Shown: positions 9,056-15,978 of the stretch, piece by piece | How the letters are laid out: every line of letters starts with the position of its first letter | How positions within the stretch are numbered: position 1 is the stretch's first letter | DNA from: CAYPKW01 sp964411425 | GTDB taxonomy: Bacteria > Pseudomonadota > Alphaproteobacteria > Dongiales > Dongiaceae | Length of the DNA: 20,822 nt | Direction: 5' to 3' | NCBI GenBank assembly: GCA_964411425.1 | Contig: CAYPKW010000042.1 | Coordinates: 1 to 20,822 of the forward strand | The notes under the pieces: model-generated | Database searches by the model: none | What the model was told of the DNA's origin: nothing | What the model saw: only the letters and a program-made list of their open reading frames with translations | Position numbers and translations under genes: made by a program

Positions 9056-10051
9056 TCAGTTCTTGACGACGACGCAGTCCTGCTCCGGCGATCGGGTCTT
9101 GATCGCGGCGCACCGCGCCTCGGCCACCCCCTGATCGTCGAGCGGCCCGCCCAACAGCCGGTACCATACGCCCTTGTCGCTGCCGAGATCGACCTTGCGG
9201 ACCGTGAGCGCAAGATCGCCCAACTGGTCCGGAAAGGCGGTCACCAATTCGCGCCACGACCGCTCGGTGGCGGCCGACGAGCGCAGCGAGGTCAGCCAGA
9301 CGCTATAGACCTCCCCGGCCGGCGGCACGGCGTCCGCGTCGCCTAGCGTCGCCTCGCTCGTCGCCGGCGGCGCCAGCGACGTGATGGTGCCGGGCTCCGA
9401 CATGCCCGTCACCTGCACGCTCACCCCGTACACCTCCGACAGCCGGGCCGCCGCGTCCGTGTGCCCGAACTTGGCCGCCTGCATGTACCAGCTTCGCGCC
9501 ACGTCCGGATCGCGTTTGACGCCGCGGCCCAGGCGATAGCACTCGCCCAGCGCGTACTGGGCGTCGACGACCTGCCGGTCGGCGGCTGCCGTGAACCACT
9601 TCACGGCTTCGCGATAGTTCCTGTTGACGCCCGCGCCCCGGTAATGGGCCAGCCCGAGATTGTATTGCGCCATCGGATAGTTCGATTCAGCCGCCTCGCG
9701 CCACAGGTCGACCGCCCGGTAGGCATTGCGCACGACGCCGCGCCCCTCGGCGTAGAGCAGGGCGAGGTTGTTCTGCGCCGCCGCCAGGCGCTGCTTCGCC
9801 GCCGCCTCGTACCACTTCACCGCCGCCTTCGGATCGGCGGCCACGCCGCGCCCCGTTTCGTATAGCAGCCCGAGACCGTGCTGGGACTTGGCGTCGCCGG
9901 CCTCGGCCAATGGATGCCATTCGGCAAACGCGGCGGCGAAGTCGCCGCTCCGGAACGCCCCCAGGCCGCTCGTGTAGTCGGCCCGGGCCGACGCCGCCGA
10001 GAGGATCAGCGCCAACCAGACGGCGGCGAGGATGCAACCGCGCACCGTCAT
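9056..10051 (-). CDS. Exported Sel1-like repeat protein with C-terminal SPOR domain
   Basis: A 331-residue protein. An N-terminal signal peptide (hydrophobic CILAAVWLALILSAA, probable cleavage after SARA, residue 24) sends it out of the cytoplasm. Residues about 30-205 contain four or five Sel1-type TPR-like repeats of about 36 residues, each with the A-x-x-x-LG/LA-x-x-Y-x-x-GRGV pattern (LGLLYETGRGV, LALLYAEGRGV, LGLAHYRGAGV, LGECYRLGRGV). A linker leads to a SPOR-like domain (about 247-331, VYSVWLTSLRSSAATERSW to the C-terminus). SPOR domains bind denuded peptidoglycan at division sites, and Sel1 repeats hold protein partners, so a cell-envelope scaffold is inferred. I chose the ATG at 10051 because the signal peptide begins there; no clear ribosome-binding site precedes it. 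It lies 19 bp after the NTF2-like gene and 15 bp before nnr. Confidence 0.85.
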   Translation of the reverse strand: MTVRGCILAAVWLALILSAASARADYTSGLGAFRSGDFAAAFAEWHPLAEAGDAKSQHGLGLLYETGRGVAADPKAAVKWYEAAAKQRLAAAQNNLALLYAEGRGVVRNAYRAVDLWREAAESNYPMAQYNLGLAHYRGAGVNRNYREAVKWFTAAADRQVVDAQYALGECYRLGRGVKRDPDVARSWYMQAAKFGHTDAAARLSEVYGVSVQVTGMSEPGTITSLAPPATSEATLGDADAVPPAGEVYSVWLTSLRSSAATERSWRELVTAFPDQLGDLALTVRKVDLGSDKGVWYRLLGGPLDDQGVAEARCAAIKTRSPEQDCVVVKN

Positions 10052-10070
10052 ACTATAGCACCGCCGCCGC

Positions 10071-10472
10071 TCAATGCAGTTTGGTCGGGGCGGGCGCGCT
10101 GGTGTCGCGCGGGCGCTCGGCCGTCGGGCCGGCCTGGTGATGGACCATGCGCCATGCGCGCGCTTCGCGCACGAACAGGTTGGTGGCGATGAGGTAGCCA
10201 TCGGTGACCTTCTCGAAGCAGATGACCCAACCAAGGTCGCCGGCGACGAAAGCGTGCGGTTCCTGGCAGGCAATGCCGGGCGCGCCGCCGCTTGCCATGA
10301 TGCGTTGCCAGCTCGCCATCACGGCGTCGCGCCCCACGAGCGCTCCCCAGCCTGGGTGAATGCAGGCGACCGGCGTCTGTTGCGCCCACAGGGCGTCCAT
10401 GGCCGCAAGGTCGCGGGCCGCGAACGCGCGGTAAAATTCCTCGTTGGCGAAGAGCACGGCCTGGTGTTCCAT
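10071..10472 (-). CDS. NTF2-like / SnoaL-like domain protein
   Basis: A 133-residue protein with the pattern of small NTF2-fold (SnoaL_3 or DUF4440-type) proteins: an N-terminal helix FYRAFAARDLAAMDALWA, then VACIHPGWGALVGRDAVMASW, then beta strands ending in W-R-M-V-H-H-QAGP. The conserved H-PGW and the closing HHQ motif match the SnoaL-like branch. No signal peptide is seen. The specific function, if enzymatic, is unknown. I chose the ATG at 10472; an in-frame GTG at 10511 lies inside the inverted repeat of element 3 and is unlikely to be the true start. It heads the probable three-gene operon with the Sel1/SPOR gene and nnr. Element 3 ends only 22 bp upstream, so its promoter is either in that 22 bp or supplied by the element. 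Confidence 0.8.
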   Translation of the reverse strand: MEHQAVLFANEEFYRAFAARDLAAMDALWAQQTPVACIHPGWGALVGRDAVMASWQRIMASGGAPGIACQEPHAFVAGDLGWVICFEKVTDGYLIATNLFVREARAWRMVHHQAGPTAERPRDTSAPAPTKLH

Positions 10473-10494
10473 CGGCGGAGCCGCGGTTGGCGCC

Positions 10495-10761
10495 CTAGTA
10501 CCGACCTTCACGGATAGGTGGAACGCCTGACGGCCTGCCGCAATCGCCGGCCAGGCGCGAAGGCGCCGCCGATGCCAGCATCGGCAAGCCTTCGCAACGC
10601 CGCCGGCGGCAGCGGCAGGCCGCCCGAGAGGGTCGCCGCCCGCAGGCCCCCGGTTCGTCGCCGACGCTCGCCGATGCTGGCATCGCCTTCGCGTCGGCTC
10701 CTGCCGGTCATCCTGCGGGCGGCGATCATGCGTGCTACCTATCCGTGAAGGTCGGTACTAG
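10495..10761. repeat. MITE-like element 3 with perfect 25-bp terminal inverted repeats and CTAG ends
   Basis: The 25-bp arms at 10495-10519 and 10737-10761 are perfect inverted copies; each ends outwardly in CTAG, which could be a 4-bp palindromic target duplication. The 217-bp interior is non-coding and highly structured. It holds a hairpin of two 8-bp arms (GCCGATGC and GCATCGGC, near 10569-10586) nested inside a second pair (GCGAAGGC and GCCTTCGC). A diverged inverted copy of the same motif (GCCGATGCTGGCATC) lies near 10670-10684. It occupies most of the 348-bp gap between the NTF2-like gene and tRNA-His. The form is that of a non-autonomous transposable element; no transposase is in the window. 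Confidence 0.85.
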
Positions 10762-10820
10762 CATCATGCGCCGGCGCCGGGACGCGAGGCAATCTTGCTT
10801 GCGGCGAAAGGGGCGGCGAG

Positions 10821-10897
10821 TGGGGCGAGTGACCGGGATCGAACCGGCGACATCCAGAACCACAATCTGGCGCTCTAACCAACTGAGCTACACCCGC
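10821..10897 (-). tRNA. tRNA-His (GTG)
   Basis: A complete tRNA with encoded CCA (10821-10823). The acceptor strands GCGGGTG and CACTCGC pair with one G-U. The anticodon stem-loop is CCAGA-TTGTGGT-TCTGG with anticodon GTG, and the T arm is GCCGGTTCGATCCCGGT. The discriminator is C73 and the base just before the acceptor stem (10898) is G, giving the classical G-1:C73 pair read by histidyl-tRNA synthetase. Confidence 0.97.
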
Positions 10898-11012
10898 CGC
10901 GCCGCCAGTTCTTTAGACCCGGCCCGGATCGACCGTCAAGAGATTGCCCCCTTTTCGGGGCCTGGCGACGCCCCTACTATGGATCGGTCCGTTCCGGGGG
11001 AGACTTGACACA

Positions 11013-12194
<1,182 letters not shown>

Positions 12195-12227
12195 GCTGCC
12201 GCGGCCTTCGGGCAGCGCCTATTTTTT
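12195..12227 (+). terminator. Rho-independent terminator after the aminotransferase
   Basis: GCTGCC (12195-12200) pairs with GGCAGC (12211-12216) around a 10-nt loop, and is followed by GCCTA and six T (12222-12227). The stem starts directly after the TAA stop codon. Confidence 0.6.
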
Positions 12228-12315
12228 CGGCATCCTGCCCAACCGGCAGTCAGCGGGCGCGGCCGGCCGTCCCCCGCCCCGCCTCGTATTCGGCCGATCC
12301 TCGCGGTTCCGGGTC

Positions 12316-12332
12316 TTGGCACGCCGCGTGCT
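12316..12332 (+). promoter_or_regulatory. Sigma-54 (-24/-12) promoter of glnBA
   Basis: TTGGCACG, four bases, GTGCT: this matches the sigma-54 consensus TTGGCACG-N4-TTGCT at every defined position but one (G for T just before the -12 TGC). The essential GG and GC are spaced correctly. Initiation about 12 nt downstream leaves a leader of about 40 nt before glnB. Expression would need an activator such as NtrC; I could not identify its binding site upstream. Confidence 0.82.
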
Positions 12333-12382
12333 TTGACCCGGATGCGAGCGGGCGCTCCCGAGAGCCCTGGAGACAGGAAGCC

Positions 12383-12721
12383 ATGAAGAAGATCGAGGCC
12401 ATCATCAAGCCCTTCAAGCTCGACGAGGTGAAGGATGCCCTACATGAAGTTGGAATCAAAGGAATCACGGTGACCGAGGCCAAGGGCTTCGGCCGCCAGA
12501 AGGGCCACACCGAGCTCTATCGCGGCGCCGAGTACGTGGTCGATTTCCTGCCCAAGGTGAAGCTCGAGGTCGTGCTCGAGGACAACCTCGTCGAGCGCGC
12601 CGTCGAGGCGATCCAGCAAGCGGCGCGCACCGGGCGCATCGGCGACGGCAAGATCTTCGTCAGCACCATCGACGAGGCGATCCGCATCCGTACCGGCGAG
12701 CGCGGCGCCGAGGCGATCTGA
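12383..12721 (+). CDS. glnB: Nitrogen regulatory protein PII
   Basis: A 112-residue PII signal protein, the standard length. It opens with MKKIEAIIKPFKLDEVK. The T-loop carries the uridylylation site Y51 in ELYRGAEYVVDF, and the B-loop (TGRIGDGKIFV) and C-terminal IRTGERGAEAI are typical. As a trimer it senses 2-oxoglutarate and ATP/ADP; through GlnD (uridylylation), GlnE and NtrB it adjusts glutamine synthetase activity and nitrogen gene expression. The ATG at 12383 has AGGA 4-5 nt upstream. glnA follows after 30 bp in the same direction, and the sigma-54 promoter lies 51 bp upstream, so nitrogen limitation should induce the pair. The tight link to glnA favours glnB over the paralogue glnK, which normally adjoins amtB. 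Confidence 0.96.
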   Translation: MKKIEAIIKPFKLDEVKDALHEVGIKGITVTEAKGFGRQKGHTELYRGAEYVVDFLPKVKLEVVLEDNLVERAVEAIQQAARTGRIGDGKIFVSTIDEAIRIRTGERGAEAI

Positions 12722-12751
12722 GGCCTCCCGAACCGGCAAGGAAATCAACGC

Positions 12752-14161
12752 ATGTCCGATCCCAAGAAGATTCTCGCCATGATCAAGGAGCGCGACGTGA
12801 AGTACGTCGATTTCCGCTTCACCGACCCGCGCGGCAAGTGGCAGCACCTGGCCCAGGCGGTGCAGGCGGTGGACGAGGAAACTTTGAGCGAAGGGGTCAT
12901 GTTCGACGGCTCCTCGATCGCCGGCTGGAAGGCGATCAACGAATCCGACATGCTACTCATGCCGGACCTGGCGACCGCGACCCTCGATCCCTTCGCCACG
13001 CAGCCTTCGCTCGTCGTCTTCTGCGACGTGTACGAGCCGCTGACCGGCCAGAGCTACGGCCGCGACCCGCGCTCGGTCGCCAAGAACGCCGAGGCCTACC
13101 TCAAGAGCACCGGCATCGCCGACACCGCCTTCTTCGGGCCGGAGGCCGAGTTCTTCGTGTTCGACGACGTGCGCTTCGAGGTCGGCATGAACCGCAGCTT
13201 CTATGAATTCGACTCCGACGAGGGCCCGTACGTCTCCGGCAGGAAGATGGAGCAGGGCAACCACGGCCACCGGCCGCCGATCAAGGGCGGCTACTTCCCG
13301 GTCCCGCCGGTCGACGCCGGCGGCGATCTAAGGGCCGAGATGCTCACGGTCATCGCCGACATGGGCGTGGCGGTCGAGAAGCACCACCACGAGGTGGCGC
13401 CGAGCCAGCACGAGCTCGGCATCAAGTTCGCCCCCCTGGTGCGCTGCGCCGACAACATGCAAATCTACAAGTACGTGGTGCACAACGTGGCGCACTCCTA
13501 CGGCAAGACCGCGACCTTCATGCCGAAGCCGGTGAAGGGCGACAACGGCTCCGGCATGCATGTGCACCAGTCGCTGTGGAAGGGCGGCCAGCCGCTGTTC
13601 GCCGGCAGCGGGTATGCCGACCTGTCGGAGACGGCGCTGTACTACATCGGCGGCATCATCAAGCACGCCAAGGCGCTCAACGCCTTCACCAATCCCACGA
13701 CCAACAGCTACAAGCGCTTGATCCCCGGCTTCGAGGCGCCGGTGCTGCTCGCCTATTCGGCCCGCAACCGCTCGGCCGCCTGCCGCATCCCCTACGTCGC
13801 CAGCCCCGGCGGCAAGCGCGTCGAGGTGCGGTTCCCCGATCCCGCCGCCAACCCCTACCTCGCCTACGCCGCCATGCTGATGGCCGGCATCGACGGGATC
13901 GAGAACAAGGTCCACCCCGGCGATCCCATGGACAAGAACCTGTACGACCTGCCGCCCGAGGAGCTGAAGAACGTGCCCACCGTCTGCGGCTCGCTGCGCC
14001 AGGCGCTCGATTCCTTGGCCGCCGACAAGGCGTTCCTCAAGAAGGGCGACGTGTTCACCGACGATCTCATCGACAGCTACAGCGAGCTGAGGTGGGAGGA
14101 GGTGTACGCCTTCGAGCACTCGCCCCACCCGATCGAGTTCCAGATGTATTACTCGGTGTGA
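12752..14161 (+). CDS. glnA: Glutamine synthetase, type I
   Basis: A 469-residue GSI-beta enzyme making glutamine from glutamate, ammonia and ATP; it has exactly the E. coli length. Visible motifs: the N-terminal beta-grasp ending in MFDGSSIAGWKAINESDM, EAEFFVFD with metal-binding glutamates, HHHEVAPSQHELGIKF, the ATP/glutamate-binding GDNGSGMHVHQS, and NRSAACRIPY. The adenylylation tyrosine is Y398 in MDKNLYDLPPEE, so the enzyme should be switched off by GlnE. AAGGA lies about 10 nt before the ATG. It follows glnB in the same operon. No clear terminator is seen in the 175 bp after it. Confidence 0.98.
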   Translation: MSDPKKILAMIKERDVKYVDFRFTDPRGKWQHLAQAVQAVDEETLSEGVMFDGSSIAGWKAINESDMLLMPDLATATLDPFATQPSLVVFCDVYEPLTGQSYGRDPRSVAKNAEAYLKSTGIADTAFFGPEAEFFVFDDVRFEVGMNRSFYEFDSDEGPYVSGRKMEQGNHGHRPPIKGGYFPVPPVDAGGDLRAEMLTVIADMGVAVEKHHHEVAPSQHELGIKFAPLVRCADNMQIYKYVVHNVAHSYGKTATFMPKPVKGDNGSGMHVHQSLWKGGQPLFAGSGYADLSETALYYIGGIIKHAKALNAFTNPTTNSYKRLIPGFEAPVLLAYSARNRSAACRIPYVASPGGKRVEVRFPDPAANPYLAYAAMLMAGIDGIENKVHPGDPMDKNLYDLPPEELKNVPTVCGSLRQALDSLAADKAFLKKGDVFTDDLIDSYSELRWEEVYAFEHSPHPIEFQMYYSV

Positions 14162-14336
14162 GGCCCCTCGCCCGCCCGGCGCCGCGGCGCGACGTGCCAA
14201 AGCCCGCTCGTCTCTTCCGGTTCACCGTGATAGTATCGCGGGACTGCTAGCACCGGGGCCGCGGCACGAGGGCAAGCCCGCCGAAGTTTCGCGGCCGATG
14301 GGGGCGGGATCGACGCGCAACTTCAAGGGGGAATTC

Positions 14337-14765
14337 ATGCGTAAATCAGTGGGAATGTCGATCTGCTCGGCCTTCGCGCTGGCGAGCGTGATAGCGACAT
14401 TGTCGCCGGCCGCCGCGGATGACGGAGTGGCAGGCAGCGTGTACTACTCGATACCGTTTTCGGGCATTGCCGGCGACCCGCATTTCGGGCTCCGCTTGGA
14501 CCACGAAATCGAACAGGCCTTCACCTTCGCCCAGGACGCCTTGACCTTTGGCGGCGACGCGGTCAGGCCGGCGATGGTCGATTTCCAATTCACCGGCGAC
14601 GGCCCGACCGCCCTCAAGTTCGGCGGCATGGACGCACCGCCCATCGTGGTAGGCCCGCTCGGCTTCCACGGCGGCGAGAACGAGGCCACCGAGGACTACA
14701 TTTTCCTCGGCGTCGGCGCCGTCGCAGGTGCCCTTATCACTTGCGCCATCGCCGGCTGCTTCTGA
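14337..14765 (+). CDS. Small exported protein with C-terminal membrane segment, tandem paralogue 1 (unknown function)
   Basis: A 142-residue protein that I do not recognise. It has a signal peptide (MRK, hydrophobic core to residue 24, probable cleavage in AAA-DD near residue 27). The mature part of about 90 residues contains SVYYSIPFSGIAGDPHFGLR, RPAMVDFQFTGDG and GPLGFHGG. A C-terminal hydrophobic helix (about 121-142) ends in CAIAGCF. The pattern suggests a periplasmic domain anchored at its C-terminus, or an unusual outer-membrane peptide. AAGGGGGA lies 5-6 nt before the ATG at 14337. It is about 70% identical to the next gene over the first 112 residues, by my count by eye, and the leader is also similar, so the pair arose by tandem duplication. 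It follows glnA but 175 bp away. Confidence 0.75.
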   Translation: MRKSVGMSICSAFALASVIATLSPAAADDGVAGSVYYSIPFSGIAGDPHFGLRLDHEIEQAFTFAQDALTFGGDAVRPAMVDFQFTGDGPTALKFGGMDAPPIVVGPLGFHGGENEATEDYIFLGVGAVAGALITCAIAGCF

Positions 14766-14800
14766 GAAGAAAGGCGGCGGACGGGGCGCAGCGCAAGCCG

Positions 14801-14830
14801 TTGCCAATTGACCGGGATATGCTCTACAAT
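14801..14830 (+). promoter_or_regulatory. Candidate promoter of tandem paralogue 2
   Basis: TTGCCA (14801-14806) and TACAAT (14825-14830) are 18 bp apart, giving a leader of about 95 nt before the second paralogue. A similar but weaker stretch lies upstream of the first copy (GATAGTAT near 14228-14235), consistent with duplication of the promoter region. Confidence 0.5.
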
Positions 14831-14932
14831 GATCGCTTCGCTCCGGGGGGTGCGGGACACGAGGCATGTTCGCCGACCTCTCTCGGCCCACGAGGGCGGA
14901 TGGAATCAACGCGCAAGATCAAGGGGGGGACC

Positions 14933-15370
14933 ATGCGGAAATTGATGGGGTTGCTCACATGTTCCGCCTTCGCGCTGGCGAGCGCGATGGCGACATTACC
15001 GCCGGCTGCCGCGGATGACGGGGTGGCGGGCAGCGTCTACTACTCGATACCGTTGTTGGGCATGGCCGGCGACCCGCACTTCGGGCTCCGCCTGGACCGC
15101 GAGATCGACGAGGACGTCACCTTCGCTCAGGACGCCCTGATCTTCAACGACGACCCGACCAGGCCGGCGATGGTCGATTTCCAGTTCACCGACGAGGGCG
15201 CGGTCGCGTTGAATTTCGGCGGCGTCAACGCCCTGCCCGCGCTGGCCGGACCGCTCGGCTTCCACGGCGACCCGAGTGAACCATGGGATTCCGGGGAGCA
15301 CGTGCTCATTTACACGGCCGGCGGGGTGGGACTTACGCTCATCATTTGTGCTATCGCAGGCTGCTTCTAG
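14933..15370 (+). CDS. Small exported protein with C-terminal membrane segment, tandem paralogue 2 (unknown function)
   Basis: A 145-residue paralogue of the preceding gene, unrecognised. The signal peptide (MRKLMG, core to about residue 24, cleavage near AAA-DD) and the mature blocks VYYSIPLLGMAGDPHFGLRL, TFAQDAL, RPAMVDFQFT and GPLGFHG are shared. The acidic linker before the membrane segment differs (DPSEPWDSGEH against GENEATED), while the last residues CAIAGCF are identical. The start ATG at 14933 has AAGGGGGGG 3-4 nt upstream. The copies are 596 bp apart start to start. The conserved GDPHFGLRLD-EI core and GCF ending are the best handles for a family search. Confidence 0.75.
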   Translation: MRKLMGLLTCSAFALASAMATLPPAAADDGVAGSVYYSIPLLGMAGDPHFGLRLDREIDEDVTFAQDALIFNDDPTRPAMVDFQFTDEGAVALNFGGVNALPALAGPLGFHGDPSEPWDSGEHVLIYTAGGVGLTLIICAIAGCF

Positions 15371-15478
15371 CGGGCACAACGGCGTCGGCGGCGAGCAGTA
15401 ACGGCTGGTCGATCCGAGTGAGACGGCGCGTCGAGGGCGCGGGCGAGAAGCGCGCCCCCGACCCGTTGCCGCGCGCCT

Positions 15479-15886
15479 TCAGCGCGGCTCGCCTTGCCTC
15501 ATCACGGCGCGCTTGCGGCCTCGCTCGTCGATGGCGACATAGGTGAAGACGCCCTCGGTCACTTTCTCGAGCGCGATCGTCGCGTGGCGCTCCGCCCAGG
15601 CCTTGATCTCGACCCGCAAAGACGTTCGGCCGACCCCGGTCACCTCGGCATAGACGTTGACCACGTCGCCCACCAGCACCGGGCGATGGAAGGCCATCGC
15701 GTCCACAGCCACCGTGGCGACCCGGCCATTGGCCCGACGCATCGCCGGCACCGCGCCCGCCAGGTCCATTTGCGCCAGCAGCCAGCCGCCGAAGATGTCG
15801 CCATTGGCGTTGGCATCGGCCGGCATCGCGACCGTCCTCAATGCCGGCTCGCGGTCCTTGGGGGGTGATTCGGGGGCGTGAGCCAC
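15479..15886 (-). CDS. Acyl-CoA thioesterase, hotdog fold (YciA-like)
   Basis: A 135-residue single-hotdog-domain thioesterase that hydrolyses acyl-CoA to free acid and CoA. It carries the YciA/ACOT signature NANGDIFGGWLLAQMD (26-41), where D41 corresponds to the catalytic Asp of YciA. Further typical blocks are VATVAVDAMAFHRPVLVGDVV and ALEKVTEGVFTYVAID. Length is right for the family. The start is a GTG at 15886, with no Shine-Dalgarno match; no ATG precedes the conserved core in frame. It is divergent from parE (92 bp apart) and convergent with the second small exported gene (108 bp gap holding only a 7-bp GC hairpin without a T-run). Confidence 0.92.
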   Translation of the reverse strand: MAHAPESPPKDREPALRTVAMPADANANGDIFGGWLLAQMDLAGAVPAMRRANGRVATVAVDAMAFHRPVLVGDVVNVYAEVTGVGRTSLRVEIKAWAERHATIALEKVTEGVFTYVAIDERGRKRAVMRQGEPR

Positions 15887-15942
15887 GGGAACGAGCCATA
15901 CAATATGTTGCGGCGAATGCCCAGGGCTTTACAGGATGAAGC

Positions 15943-15972
15943 TTGCGGCGCCGCAAAACAGCTCCCTATATT
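15943..15972 (+). promoter_or_regulatory. Candidate promoter of parE, apparently leaderless
   Basis: TTGCGG (15943-15948), 18 bp, TATATT (15967-15972). Only 6 bases separate the -10 box from the parE ATG, so transcription would start at or next to the start codon. Confidence 0.5.
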
Positions 15973-15978
15973 AGCCGC

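Noticed and set aside
10473..10511. N-terminal extension of the NTF2-like protein from a GTG
   Set aside because: The GTG lies inside the terminal repeat of element 3; the same MKVGT start appears on the other strand from the other arm, showing that it is repeat sequence.
15435..15457. GC hairpin between the convergent small exported gene and thioesterase
   Set aside because: The 7-bp stem has no T-run on either strand; it could be chance in GC-rich DNA.
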